Shown: piece by piece, positions 29,394 to 43,319 of the stretch
How the letters are laid out: the number at the start of each line of letters is the position of its first letter
Numbering within the stretch: position 1 is the first letter of the stretch
From: Archivesica marissinica
Taxonomy: Eukaryota; Mollusca; Bivalvia; Venerida; Vesicomyidae
Length of the DNA: 64,000 nucleotides
Assembly (NCBI GenBank): GCA_014843695.1
Contig: CM026401.1
Coordinates: 25,875,978 to 25,939,977, forward strand
Direction: 5' to 3'
The notes under the pieces: model-generated
What the model saw: the letters and a program-made list of their open reading frames with translations, nothing else
The model's database searches: none
What the model was told of the DNA's origin: nothing
Translations under genes and position numbers: made by a program

Positions 29394-30716
29394 GCCTATG
29401 TCTCGAAGATTCTGGAAAAAGTAGTAAATAGTCGAATTGATGAACATTTGACAAGTAATAACTTACACGAGGTACATCAGTCTGCGTACAGGAAGTTTCA
29501 TTCCACAGAAACTGCCTTACTGAAAGTCCAAAACGATATACTCCAATCTCTGGACCAGAACAATGCTACAATCCTTGTGCTTTTGGACCTATCTGCTGCA
29601 TTTGATACCATCGACCATAGAACACTTTTACAGCGTCTCGAATTTCATTTTGGAATTACTGGAAAACCTCTCCAATGGATATCATCTTATCTTACCGACC
29701 GTTATCAAGCAGTATGTATCGATGGAAAACTATCCAACTCAGTGCTCATGAATTTCAGTGTTCCACAGGGGTCTGTTTTAGGCCCGAAATTTTACACTAT
29801 GTATACCAAGTCTGTAGGAGCCATTTGTAAACACCATGGACTGAACCATCACTTTTATGCTGACGATTCCCAGCTTTACCTTTCATTCAAACCAAGCGTT
29901 CAAGCTTCACAAGCAGAGACACTACTTCGAGTGGAAAACTGTCTACAAGACATTGTTGCTTGGATGCATGCCAATATGTTAAAACTCAATACTGATAAAA
30001 CTGAAATGATTATGTTTTCTAGTCAGCGAAATTTGCAACACATTGAAAACATAAATGTGAAAGTAGGAGACTCAAATACAGAACCATCAACATGTGTGAG
30101 AAATCTAGGAGCTTTCCTAGACTCAAGAATGGATATGGACAAACATTTAAATTCTGTGACAAAATCATGTTATGCGCAGATCCGGCGGATTGGACACATT
30201 CGGCAGTATTTAACAACAGAAGCCACGAAAACTCTCATAAACTCACTCATTACATCCAGGCTCGACTACTGTAATTCACTGTTGTACGGCGTGCCAAAAT
30301 ACACTTCCAATAAATTACAAACTGTTCAAAACACAGCAGCTCGCATCATAACCAGAACATCCCGTTTCAGTCATGTAACGCCCATTCTAAAAGAAATTCA
30401 TTGGCTACCAGTTCAAGAAAGAATAAAGTATAAAATACTGACTCACACATATAAAGCATTGAATGGAGAAGCACCGATTTATATGAGAAACTTGCTTGAG
30501 GTTTATATACCAAGGAGAGACTTACGGTCTAAATATGAAGCAGCTACTCTTGTGTTACCAAGAAGTCGGACTGTCACATACGGAGATAGAAGTTTCATGA
30601 CTGCTGCCCCAAAACTTTGGAATTCTCTTCCATCAAATCTTAGAAGTGCAACAACATTGTGTTCTTTCAAAAAGGCTTTGAAGACACACCTTTTTAAATG
30701 TTCATATGGAACATAA
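29394..30716 (+). pseudogene. LINE ORF2 3' half: reverse transcriptase and C-terminal domain
   Basis: The frame continues directly after the TAG at 29391 (KILEKVV) and is open to the stop at 30714-30716. Reverse transcriptase motifs are QSAYRKFHSTETALL, LDLSAAFDTIDH (catalytic Asp, about 29585-29620), PQGSVLGP (about 29765) and FYADDSQLYL (active-site Asp pair, about 29855-29880). The C-terminal part has HWLPVQERIKYKI and LWNSLPSNLR, as is usual for CR1/L2 elements. This 423-codon segment is undamaged, but it lacks its own start and is cut off from the broken endonuclease half. Confidence 0.9.
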
Positions 30717-31000
30717 ATATCGAACTGTATCTGTGCTCAATCAGGATTAAGACTGCAAATGAACACATTTTATTTAATAATTACCTATATTTTAATTGTT
30801 ATAATTTTAGATCCTAATATTTTATAGCATATTTAGAATCCATCGTAATTGTGTTTGCTAATTTTGTCTTGTTTTATCTCATTGTATGTGGAAGTTTTTA
30901 TCAATATTTGTGATATTTTAGGCTGTAAAGCGCTTTTGAACGTTTTATTTTTAAATGAAAAGAGCGCTATATAAGTTTGGTATATAATAATAATAATAAT

Positions 31001-34000
31001 GTGTACATGAATACATGCAGCATTATGTACATGTGTACAGACAATACATGCATAATTATGTACATGTGTCCATGAATACATGCATCAGTATGTACATGTG
31101 TACAGACAATACATGCATCAGTATGCACATGTGTACATGGATACATGCATCAGTATGTACATGTGAACATGAATACATGCATCAGTATGTACATGTGTAC
31201 ATGAATACATGCATCAGTATGTACATGTGTACAGACAATACATGCAGCAGTATGTACATGTGTACAGACAATACATGCAGCAGTGTGTACATGTGTACAG
31301 ACAATACATGCAGCATTATGTACATTTGTACAGACAATACATGCATCATTATTTACATATGTACAGACAATACATGCATCAGTATGTACCTGTGTACTTG
31401 AATACATGCAGCAGTATGTACATTTGTACAGACAATACATGCAGCAGTAAGTACATTTGTACAGACAATACATGCAGCAGTGTGTACATGTGTACAGACA
31501 ATACATGCATAATTATGTACATGTGTACCGACAATACATGCAGCAGTATGTACATGTGTACCGACAATACATGCATCAGTATGTACATGTGTACAGACAA
31601 TACATGCAGCAGTGTGTACATGTGTACAGACAATACATGCATCATTATGTACATGTGTACAGACAATACATGCATCATTATGTACATGTGTACAGACAAT
31701 ACATGCGTCATTATGTACATGTGTACATGAATACATGCAGCATTATGTACATGTGTACAGACAATACATGCATCATTATGTACATTTGTACAGACAATAC
31801 ATGCATCATTATGTACCTGTGTACTTGAATACATGCAGCATTATGTACATTTGTACAGACAATACATGCAACAGTATGTACATGTGTACAGACAATACAT
31901 GCATCATTATGTACATGTGTACAGACAATACATGCATCATTATGTACATGTGTACATGAATAAATGCAGCATTATGTACATGTGTACAGACAATATATGC
32001 ATCAATATGTACATGTGTACATGCACTATATGCACCATTATGTACATGTGTACATGAATACATGTAGCATTATGTACATGTGTACAGACAATACATACAT
32101 CAATATGTACATGTGTACATGCAATACATGCACCATTATGTACATGTGTACATGAATACGTGCAGCAGTATGTACATGTGTACAGACAATACATGCATCA
32201 TTATGTATATGTGTACATGATTACATGTAGCATTGTGTACCTGTGTACATGAATACATGCAACATTATGTACATGTGTACAGACAATACATGCAGCATTA
32301 TATACATGTGTACAGACAATACATGCATCATTATGTACATGTGTACATGATTACATGTAGCATTGTGTACCTGTGTACATGAATACATGCAGCATTATGT
32401 ACATGAGTACACACAATACATGCAGCATTATGTACATGTGTACAAACAATACATGCAGCATTATGTACATGTGTACAGACAATATAGGCATCATTATGTA
32501 CATGTGTACTTGAATACATGCAGCATTATGTACATGTGTACAGACAATACATGCAGCATTATGTACATGTGTATAGACAATGCATGCATCAGTATGTACA
32601 TGTGTACATGAATACATGCAGCATTATGTACATGTGTACATGAATACATGCAGCATTATGTACATGTGTACAGACAATACATGCATCATTATGTACATGT
32701 GTACAGACAATACATGCAGCATTAAGTACATGTGTACATGAATACATGCAGCATTATGTACATGTGTACAGAAAATACATGCAGAATTATGTACATGTGT
32801 ACTGACAATGCATGCAGCATTATGTACATGTGTACAGACAATACATGCAGCATTATGTACATGTTTACATGAATACATGCAGCATTATGTACATGTGTAC
32901 AGACAATACATGCATCATTATGTACATGTGTACATGCAATACATGCATCATTATGTACATGTGTACATGAATACATGCAGCAGTATGTACATGTGTACAG
33001 ACAATACATGCATCAATATGTACATGTGTACATGAATACATGCATCATTATGTACATGTGTACATGATTACATGCAGCATTATGTACATGTGTACATGAA
33101 TACATGCAGCATTATGTACATGTGTACAGACAATACATGCAGCATTATGTACATGTGTACAGACAATACATGCAGCAGTATGCACATGTGTACAGACAAT
33201 ACATGCATCAGTATGTACATGTGTACAGACAATACTTGCAGCAGTATGTACATGTGTACAGACAATACATGCAGCAGTGTGTACATGTGTACAGACAATA
33301 CATGCATCATTATGTACATGTGTACAGACAATACATGTGTACATGCAATACATGCATCATTATGTACATTTGTACATGAATACATGCAGCATTATGTACA
33401 TGTGTACCGACAATACATGCAGCATTATGTACATGTGTACAGACAATACATGCATCATTATGTACATGTGTACATTATTACATGCATCATTAAGTACCTG
33501 TGTACATGAATACATGCAGCATTATGTACATGTGTACATATAGCATTATGTACATGTGTACAGACAATACATGCATCATTATGTACTTGTGTACAGACAA
33601 TACATGCAGCAGTATGCACATGTGTACAGACAATACATGCAAAATTATGTACATGTGTACAGACAATACATGCAGCAGTATGTACATGTGCACAGTCAAT
33701 ACATGCAGCAGTGTATACATGTGTACAGACAATACATGCATCAGTATGTACATGTGTACTGACAATACATGCAGCATTATGTACATGTGTACAGACAATA
33801 CATGCAGAATTATGTACATGTGTACCGACAATACATGCAGCATTATGTACCTGTGTACAGACAATACATGCAGCATTATGTACATGTGTACAGACAATAC
33901 ATACAGCATTATGTACATGTGTACAGACAATACATGCATCATTATGTACCTATGTACAGACAATACATGCAGCATTATGAACATGTGTACAGACAATACA

Positions 34001-37000
34001 TGCAGCATTATGTACATGTGTACCGACAATACATGCAGCATTATGTACCTGTGTACAGCCAATACATGCATCATTATGTACATGTGTACAGACAATACAT
34101 GCATCATTATGTACATGTGTACAGATAATACATGCTTCATTATGTACATGTGTACAGACAATACATGCATCATTATGTACATGTGTACAGACAATACGTG
34201 CATCATTATGTACATGTGTACAGACAATACATGCAGCAGTATGTACATGTGTACAGACAATACATGCAGCAGTGTATACATGTGTACAGACAATACATGC
34301 ATCATTATGTACATGTGTACCGACAATACATGCAGCATTATGTACATGTGTACAGACAATACATGCAGCATTATGTACATGTGTACAGACAATACATGCA
34401 TCATTATGTACATGTGTACATGATTACCTGCAGCATTGTGTACCTGTGTACATGAATACATGCAGCATTATGTACATGTGTACAGACAATACATGCAGCA
34501 TTATGTATATGTGTACAGACAATACATGCAGCATTATGTTCATGTGTACAGACAATATAGGCATCATTATGTACATGTGTACTTGAATACATGCAGCATT
34601 ATGTACATGTGTACAGACAATACATGCAGCATTATGTACATGTGTATAGACAATGCATGCATCAGTATGTACATGTGTACATGAATACATGCAGCATTAT
34701 GTACATGTGTACATCAATACATGCAGCATTATGTACATGTGTACAGACAATACATGCATCATTATGTGCATGTGTACAGACAATACATGCAGCATTAAGT
34801 ACATGTGTACATGAATACATGCAGCGGTATGTACATGTGTACAGACAATACATGCAGAATTATGTACATGTGTACATGAGTACATGCATCAGTATGTACA
34901 TGTGTACAGACAATACATGCATCAGTATGCACATGTGTACATGAATACATGCATCAGTATGTACAGGTGAACATGAATACATGCATCAGTATGTACATGT
35001 GTACATGAATACATGCTTCAGTATGTACATGTGTACAGACAATACATGCATCAGTATGTACATGTGTACAGACAATACATGCAGCAGTATGCACATGTGT
35101 ACAGACTATACATGCATCAGTATGTACATGTGTACAGACAATACATGCAGCGGTATGTACATGTGTACAGACAATACATGCAGCAGTGTGTACATGTGTA
35201 CAGACAATATATGCATCATTATGTACATGTGTACAGACAATACATGCATCATTATGTACATGTGTACAGACAATACATGCATCATTATGTACCTGTGTAC
35301 TTGAATACATGCAGCATTATGTACATGTGTACAGACAATACATGCAGCAGTATGTACATGTGTACAGATAATACATGCATCATTATGTACATGTGTACAG
35401 ACAATACATGCATCATTATGTACATGTGCATAGACAATGCATGCATCATTATGTACATGTGTAAAGACAATACATGCATCATTATGTACATGTGTACAGA
35501 CAATACATGCAGCATTATATACATGTGTACAGACAATACATGCAGCATTATGTACATTTGTACAGACAATACATGCAGCATTATGTTCATGTGTACATGA
35601 ATACATGCAGCATTATGTACATGTGTACATCAATACATGCAGCATTATGTACATGTGTACATGAATACATGCATCATTATGTACAGGAATACATGCAGCA
35701 TTATGTACATGAATACATGCAGCATTATGTGCATGTGTACATGTATACATGCATCATTATGTACATGTGTACAGACAATGCATGCATCATTATTACATGT
35801 GTACAGACAATGCATGCATCATTATGTACATGTGTACAGACAATACATGCAGCATTATGTGCATGTGTACATGAATACATGCATCAGTATGTACATGTGT
35901 ACATGAATACATGCATCAGTATGTACATGTGTACATGAATACATGCATCAGTATGTACATGTGTACAGACAATACATGCATCAGTATGTACATGTGTACA
36001 TGAATACATGCATCAGTATGTACATGTGTACAGAATACATGCATCATTGTACATGTGTACATGAATACATGCATCAGTATGTACATGTGTACATGAATAC
36101 ATGCATCAGTATGTACATGTGTACAGACAATACATGCATCAGTATGTACATGTGTACATGAATACATGCATCAGTATGTACATGTGTACATGAATACATG
36201 CATCAGTATGTACATGTGTACATGAATACATGCATCAGTATGTACATGTGTACATGAATACATGCATCAGTATGTACATGTGTACAGACAATACATGCAT
36301 CAGTATGTACATGTGTACATGAATACATGCATCAGTATGTACATGTGTACATGAATACATGCATCATTATGTACATGTGTACATGAATACATGCATCAGT
36401 ATGCACATGTGTACAGACAATACATGCATCAGTATGTACATGTGTACAGACAATACATGCAGCATTATGTACATGTGTACAGACAATACATGCAGCATTA
36501 TATACATGTGTACAGACAATACATGCAGCATTATATACATGTGTACAGACAATACATGCATCAGTATGTACATGTGTACATGAATACATGCATCAGTATG
36601 TACATGTGTACATGAATACATGCATCAGTATGTACATGTGTACATGAATACATGCATCAGTATGTACATGTGTACAGACAATACATGCATCAGTATGTAC
36701 ATGTGTACATGAATACATGCATCAGTATGTACATGTGTACATGAATACATGCATCAGTATGTACATGTGTACATGAATACATGCATCAGTATGTACATGT
36801 GTACAGACAATACATGCATCAGTATGTACATGTGTACATGAATACATGCATCAGTATGTACATGTGTACATGAATACATGCATCAGTATGTACATGTGTA
36901 CATGAATACATGCATCAGTATGTACATGTGTACAGACAATACATGCATCAGTATGTACATGTGTACATACATACATGCATCAGTATGTACATGTGTACAT

Positions 37001-37078
37001 ACACTACATGCATCAGTATGTACATGTGTACAGACAATACATGCAGCATTATGTACATGTGTACAGATAATACATCAC
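31001..37078. repeat. 31/32/33-bp satellite, right part (about 190 units)
   Basis: Same satellite as 14490-27691, resumed after the LINE. Part of it (about 31800-32880) matches the higher-order block at 15650-16560 and 19780-20690. From about 35880 to 37060 the array is almost only the 32-bp ACATGAATAC/CATCAGT subtype with little variation. It ends at about 37078 in ATACATCACATAATGTG. Confidence 0.96.
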
Positions 37079-37176
37079 ATAATGTGTAGTTCATTACTTC
37101 CAAGCCTATGTAAAAGAATATAGCGTTTTTCAAGTGAACACAATCATGCAAATAAGAATATATATTGTGTAACTAC

Positions 37177-37658
37177 TTAAAGCGACATTACATCGCAAAA
37201 AGCAAATAAAATGCATTTTTTTCACATTATAAATGCATTGCTAATACAAATTCTTCCGAATACTAACATAGAATCAATAAACAGTGTTTGTGGATTGAAA
37301 GTATGATTTCATATAACGGTCATCCATGCTCTTGAATTGACGTTTGTTTGTCATCGGAGCCAATACTAAACACGAGATAATGTCGTTTAGAGATAATTTA
37401 ACTAGGAATAGTCTACAAATAACTAGGCACACATGTGAGATATAACGGTAAATCTTTAGCATAAATCGCATTATTCAGGAGTGGTATTACGCATGGATGT
37501 TTACATTATGTTTGTTATGTCAACAAACCGCGTATACGACGTTTGTTTATTAGTTGAAATACGCAGTATTTGAGGCAAATATTTGGGGGTAAATTATACC
37601 TTATAAAAGGAAAATACATTCTGTAGAAATGTGTGTTTTCACTGTAGTGTCGCTTTAA
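37177..37658. mobile_element. TTAA-flanked MITE, copy 2 (474 bp, inverted relative to copy 1)
   Basis: Perfect TTAA flanks at 37177-37180 and 37655-37658, with terminal inverted repeats AGCGACATTACA and AGCGACACTACA (reverse complement of the right end). It is homologous to 2509-3033 in the opposite orientation and non-coding. Confidence 0.88.
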
Positions 37659-37835
37659 ATGTTTCAATTGTAATTGTGTCTAATTTTGCTGAGATGATGT
37701 AGTGTTGGTATATTAACTGTGTCGAGAAGGATTTTGCAATCTGCACACATATTATTAAATATAATTATCTAAGTACTCTATGCTGCAACACGTCTTCCTT
37801 TTCAGTGTTTGGTTACACACAAACATGGAAACTGC

Positions 37836-38100
37836 TTAAAGCAGCATTACATCGTATGAAATAAAAGATATTTGAAAAATTCAAATTTTACGTATGGGTA
37901 GCAATGCTGCTACACATTCTAACATTATACTTTGTATACTTATGTGCAATTGGTAAACAATGTTTGTTTGCGATATAACAAACTCGAAACCGAAAGTAGG
38001 ACATTCCGAGTCGATCGGTCACGCATTTGTTTACAACCAGAACGCATCGTCCGCACTTGTTTACATTCGGAATGCATCGTCCCATTTGACCCACGTTGTG
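37836..38100 (+). mobile_element. TTAA-type MITE, copy 3 (partial, diverged)
   Basis: Starts TTAA then AGCAGCATTACATCG, close to the copy 2 left end, and carries on with related sequence (GCAATGCTGCTACACATTC, then AAACAATGTTTGTTTG). No clear right terminus was found. Sequence near 38300 (GCGTATACGACGGTTT) resembles the far part of copy 2, so the copy may be interrupted at 38100-38220. Confidence 0.55.
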
Positions 38101-38149
38101 TGTTTTAATTAAATTACTTGAGATGATGATACATACCTCTGTTATCTAA

Positions 38150-38218
38150 GTCTTTAGTGACATGTCTACATAACCGCGAGGGGTTCGACATTAAAGGAAG
38201 ATAGATAGATAGTCTTTC
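38150..38218 (+). repeat. Possible SINE 3' end with (GATA)n tail
   Basis: CATGTCTACATAACC followed by GAGGGGTTCGACATTAA resembles the 3' end of the SINE at 52915-53100 (CATGTCTAGGGGTTTGACAT). It is followed by a short GATAGATAGATAG run. Confidence 0.35.
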
Positions 38219-38582
38219 ATGTTCAAAATATATACGTTATTTTCTACATGCTCTGTTTTCACGTGCGCTGTGCGTGCTTACATTTCGTGTGATAAATAAA
38301 TTCGCGTATACGACGGTTTATATTTATTGGAATTTTATCATTTCTGAGCGACTATTTCGATTTTTGTAAATACACATACATTAGTATTTATATTTTACCC
38401 AAATCATCCTTTATTATGCTGATTTAAGGTTAGACCTTAGAAATGTATGTTTTTTTAGAGGGCTTTCTCTATTCCCTGATTACGAGGCAGCGTTTGGAAG
38501 ATTGACCACTAAGTAAGCATTGGGCCAGTTTGTGTCATCATCTGAGCTGTATAAGTAGTTAAACTTTCTTCGCAATCGGTGT
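38219..38582. other. Unique AT-rich stretch, no gene seen
   Basis: Only the MITE-like block near 38300 noted under copy 3 could be recognised. Confidence 0.4.
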
Positions 38583-41500
38583 AGTCCCTACAACAGCTGG
38601 TACAGAGTCCCTCCAACAGCTGGTACATAATCCCTCCAACAGCTGGTACATAGTCCCACAAACTGGTACATAGTCCTTCCAACAGCTGGTACATAGCCCC
38701 GCCAACAGCTGGTACATAGTCCTTCCAACAGCTGGTACATAGTCCCTCCAACAACTGGTACATAGTCCCTACAACAACTGGTACATAATCCATACAACAG
38801 CTGGTACATAGTCCCTCCAACAGCTGGTACATAGTCCCTCCAACAGCTGATGCATAGTCCCTCCAATAGCTGGTACATAGTCCCTCCAATAGCTGGTACA
38901 TAATCCCTACAACAGCTGGTGCATAGTCCCTCCAACAGCTTGTACATAGTCCCTACAACAGCTGGTACATAATCCCTACAACAGCTGGTACAAAGTCCCT
39001 ACAACAGCTGGTACATAGTCCCTACAACAGCTGTTACATAGTCCCTCCAACAGCTGGTACATAATCCCTACAAAAGCTGGTACAAAGTCCCTACAACAGC
39101 TGGTGCATAGTCCCTCCAACAACTGGTACATAGTCCTTCCAACAGCTGGTACATAGCCCCGCCAACAGCTGGTACATAGTCCTTCCAACAGCTTGTACAT
39201 AGTCCTTCCAACAACTGGTACATAGTCCCTACAACAACTGGTACATAATCCCTACAACAGCTGGTACATCGTCCCTCCAACAGCTGGTACATAATCCCTA
39301 CAACAGCTGGTACAAAGTCCCTACAACAGCTGGTACATAGTCCCTACAACAGCTGGTACATAGTCCCTACAACAGCTGATACATAGTCCCTACAACAGCT
39401 GGTACATAGTCCCTACAACAGCTGGTGCATAGTCCATACAACAGCTGGTGCATAGTCCATACAACAGCTGGTGCATAGTCCATACAACAGCTTGTGCATA
39501 GTCCATACAACAGCTTGTGCATAGTCCCTACAACAGCTGGTGCATATTCCATACAACAGCTTGTGCATAGTCCATACAACAGCTTGTGCATAGTCCCTAC
39601 AACAGCTGGTGCATATTCCATACAACAGCTGGTGCATAGTCCATACAACAGCTGGTGCATAGTCCCTCCAACAGCTTGTACATAGTCCCTCCAACAGCTG
39701 GTGCATAGTCCCTCCAACAGCTGGTGCATAGTCCCTCCAACAGCTTGTGCATAGTCCCTACAACAGTTGGTGCATAATCCCTACAACAGCTGGTGCATAA
39801 TCCCTACAACAGCTTGTGCATAGTCCCTATAACAGCTAGTACATAGTCCCTCCAACAGCTGGTGCATAATCCCTCCAACAGCTGGTTCATAGTCACTCCA
39901 ACAGCTGGTACATAGTCCCTCCAACAGCTGATACATAGTCCCTACAACAGCTGGTAAATAGTCCCTACAACAGCCGTTACATAGTTCCTACAACAGCTTG
40001 TGCATAGTCGCTCCAACAGCTGGTACATAATCCCTACAACAGCTGGTACATAGTTCCTACAACAGCTTGTACATAGTCCCTCCAACAGCTGGTGCATAGT
40101 CCCTCCAACAGCTGGTGCATAGTCCCTCCAACAGCTTGTGCATAGTCCCTACAACAGTTGGTGCATAATCCCTACAACAGCTGGTGCATAATCCCTACAA
40201 CAGCTTGTGCATAGTCCCTATAACAGCTAGTACATAGTCCCTCCAACAGCTGGTGCATAATCCCTCCAACAGCTGGTTCATAGTCACTCCAACAGCTGGT
40301 ACATAGTCCCTCCAACAGCTGATACATAGTCCCTACAACAGCTGGTAAATAGTCCCTACAACAGCCGTTACATAGTTCCTACAACAGCTTGTGCATAGTC
40401 GCTCCAACAGCTGGTACATAATCCCTACAACAGCTGGTACATAGTCCCTACAACAGCTGGTGCATAGTCCATACAACAGCTGGTGCATAGTCCATACAAC
40501 AGCTGGTGCATAGTCCATACAACAGCTTGTGCATAGTCCATACAACAGCTTGTGCATAGTCCCTACAACAGCTGGTGCATATTCCATACAACAGCTTGTG
40601 CATAGTCCATACAACAGCTTGTGCATAGTCCCTACAACAGCTGGTGCATATTCCATACAACAGCTGGTGCATAGTCCATACAACAGCTGGTGCATAGTCC
40701 CTCCAACAGCTTGTACATAGTCCCTCCAACAGCTGGTGCATAGTCCCTCCAACAGCTGGTGCATAGTCCCTCCAACAGCTTGTGCATAGTCCCTACAACA
40801 GTTGGTGCATAATCCCTACAACAGCTGGTGCATAATCCCTACAACAGCTTGTGCATAGTCCCTATAACAGCTAGTACATAGTCTCTCCAACAGCTGGTGC
40901 ATAATCCCTCCAACAGCTGGTTCATAGTCACTCCAACAGCTGGTACATAGTCCCTCCAACAGCTGATACATAGTCCCTACAACAGCTGGTAAATAGTCCC
41001 TACAACAGCCGTTACATAGTTCCTACAACAGCTTGTGCATAGTCGCTCCAACAGCTGGTACATAATCCCTACAACAGCTGGTACATAGTTCCTACAACAG
41101 CTTGTGCATAGTCCCTCCAACAGCTGGTACATAGTCCCTCCACCAGCTGGTACATAGTCCCTACAACAGCTGATGCAGAGTCCCTCCAACAGCTGGTGCA
41201 TAGTCCCTCCAACAGCTGGTACATAGTCCCTCCAATAGCTGGTGCATAGTCCCTCCAACAGCTGGTACATAGTCCCTACAACAGCTGGTGCATAGTCCCT
41301 CCAACAGCTGGTACATAGTCCTTCCAACAGCTGGTACATAATCCCTCCAACAGCTGATACATAGTCCCTACAACAGCTGGTACATATTCCCTCTAACAGC
41401 TGGTACATAGTCGCTCCAACAGCTGGTGCATAATCGCTCTAACAGTTGGTACATAGTCCCTCCAACAGCTGGTACATATTCCCTCTAACAGCTGGTACAT

Positions 41501-42645
41501 AGTTCCTCCAACAGCTGGTGCATAATCGCTCTAACAGCTGGTACATAGTCCCTCCAACAGCTGGTACATAGTCCCTCCAACAGCTGGTACATAGTCCCTC
41601 CAACAGCTGGTACATAGTCCCTACAACAGCTGGTACATAGTCCCTCCAACAGCTGGCGCATATTCCCTCCAACAGCGGGTGCATATTCCCTCCAACAGCT
41701 GGTCCATAGTTCCTACAACAGCTGGTGCATAGACCCTACAACAGCTGGTACATAGTCCCTCCAACAGCTGGTACATAATCCCTACAACAGCTGGTACATA
41801 GTCCCTCCAACAGCTGGTACATAGTCCCTCCAACAGCTGGCGCATAGTCCCTCCAACAGCTGGTACATAGTCCCTCCAATAGCTGGTACATAGTCCCTCC
41901 AACAGCTGGTACATAGTCCCTCCAACAGCTGGTACATAGTCCCTCCAACAGCTGGTACATAGTCCCTCCAACAGCTGGTATATAGTCCCTCCAACAGCTG
42001 GTGCATAGTCCCTCCAACAGCTGGTGCGTAGTCCCTCCAACAGCTGGTACATAGTCCCTACAACAGCTTGTGCATAGTCCCTCCAACAGCTGGTACATAA
42101 TCCCTACAACAGCTGGTACATAGTCCCTCCAACAGCTGGTGCATAGTCCCTCCAACAGCTAGTACATAATCCCTACAACAGCTGGTACATAGTCCTTCCA
42201 ACAGCTTGTACATAGTCCCTCAAACAGCTGGTACATAGTCCCTACAACAGCTGGTACATAGTCCTTCCAACAGCTTGTGCATAGTCCCTCCAACAGCTGG
42301 TACATAGTCCCTACAACAGCTGGTACATAGTCCTTCCAACAGCTGGTACATAATCCCTACAACAGCTGGTACATAATCCCTACAACAGCTGGTGCATAGT
42401 CCCTCCAACAGCTGGTGCATAGTCCCTCCAACAGCTGGTGCATAATCCCTTCAACAGCTGGTGCATAGTCCTTCCAACAGCTGGTGCATAGTCCATACAA
42501 CAGCTGGTGCATAGTCCCTCCAACAGCTGGTGCATAGCCCCGCCAACAACTGGTACATAGTCCTTCCAATGGCTGGTGCATAATCCCTACAACAGCTGGT
42601 ACATAGTCCCTCCAACAGCTGGTACATAGTCCCTCCAACAGCTGG
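38583..42645. repeat. 23-bp satellite (about 177 units) carrying CAGCTG
   Basis: Units of 23 bp with the core CAACAGCTGGTACATAGTCC. Variation is mostly at a few positions (TACA/CTCC before CAACAG, GGTAC/GGTGC/TTGTGC after it). Since 23 is not a multiple of three, the array cycles through all frames. Higher-order structure: marker CAACAGTTGG at 39761, 40152 and 40796, spaced 391 (17 units) and 644 (28 units). A 45-unit (1035 bp) repeat links 39413-39706 and 40448-40741. Confidence 0.96.
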
Positions 42646-43319
42646 ATAATCTCAACATATCCTAAAGCTATATTTCGAGGACTGAGTGCAAAACTACTGT
42701 AAGCATGTCACTAGATCTGTCTTACACCATTTGTACACTGAGCGTTCGATTTGACTAATTTGAAGTAGATACTATTAAATGTATGTTCGTCTGAGATAAA
42801 ATGTAATGCAGTATATATACTTAAGTTGTGTTAGTTCTAAGTAAACGTGCTTTAGGTTATACATTGATATTCATACATACTATGTATGTACAATATAATA
42901 CTTTATATCCTCCGTAAATTGACATCTATCGACCAGTAGAGATTCATTTGTTGTCTCTATTATAGGCCTATGTTGGAATGTATGCTCAATCTTACTCATA
43001 ATACTTCCATTTTATAATCTATAATGAAGGTAATTAAATTTACATCTGTATAGTTTTCGTATGATCGTGATTATTCACGTATTTATTCCTACAATCTTGC
43101 AATGTTTTGTGCACTATGTCATGACTTTGATCATTCCACCCGTCCCTGTGCTGTTCACCATTGCATTCAATCCTCGTCCCGACACTACGTTCCAATCTCA
43201 CATACCTGTTGGTGCATCCACTCAGTCTCCTCGCTAAATTCTCTAAATGTCACAGGTAATGACAGGTAATGACACGGGGGCACGGAGGACGGCGATCTGT
43301 TTGCTTTACTTTAGGGGAC
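42646..43319. other. Unique stretch, no gene seen
   Basis: No frame or repeat supported apart from a short ACAGGTAATG duplication near 43250-43270. Confidence 0.5.

Larger units (their letters stand above)
27692..31000 (+). mobile_element. CR1/L2-type non-LTR retrotransposon inserted in the satellite
   Basis: A 3.3-kb insertion splits a satellite unit: the left flank ends ...AAATACATG and the right flank resumes TGTACATGAATAC, the normal continuation, so there is little or no target duplication. It encodes an endonuclease then a reverse transcriptase. It ends in a 3' UTR with GCGCTATATAAG and an (ATA/AAT)n tail, typical of CR1/L2-group LINEs. It is 5'-truncated: ORF1 and any 5' UTR are missing and the sequence starts just before the endonuclease domain. 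Confidence 0.9.

Noticed and set aside
14635..37123. Dozens of 60-323-codon frames (His/Cys/Tyr-rich) on both strands
   Set aside because: Shadows of the 31/32/33-bp satellite; 33-bp units keep the frame and others shift it.
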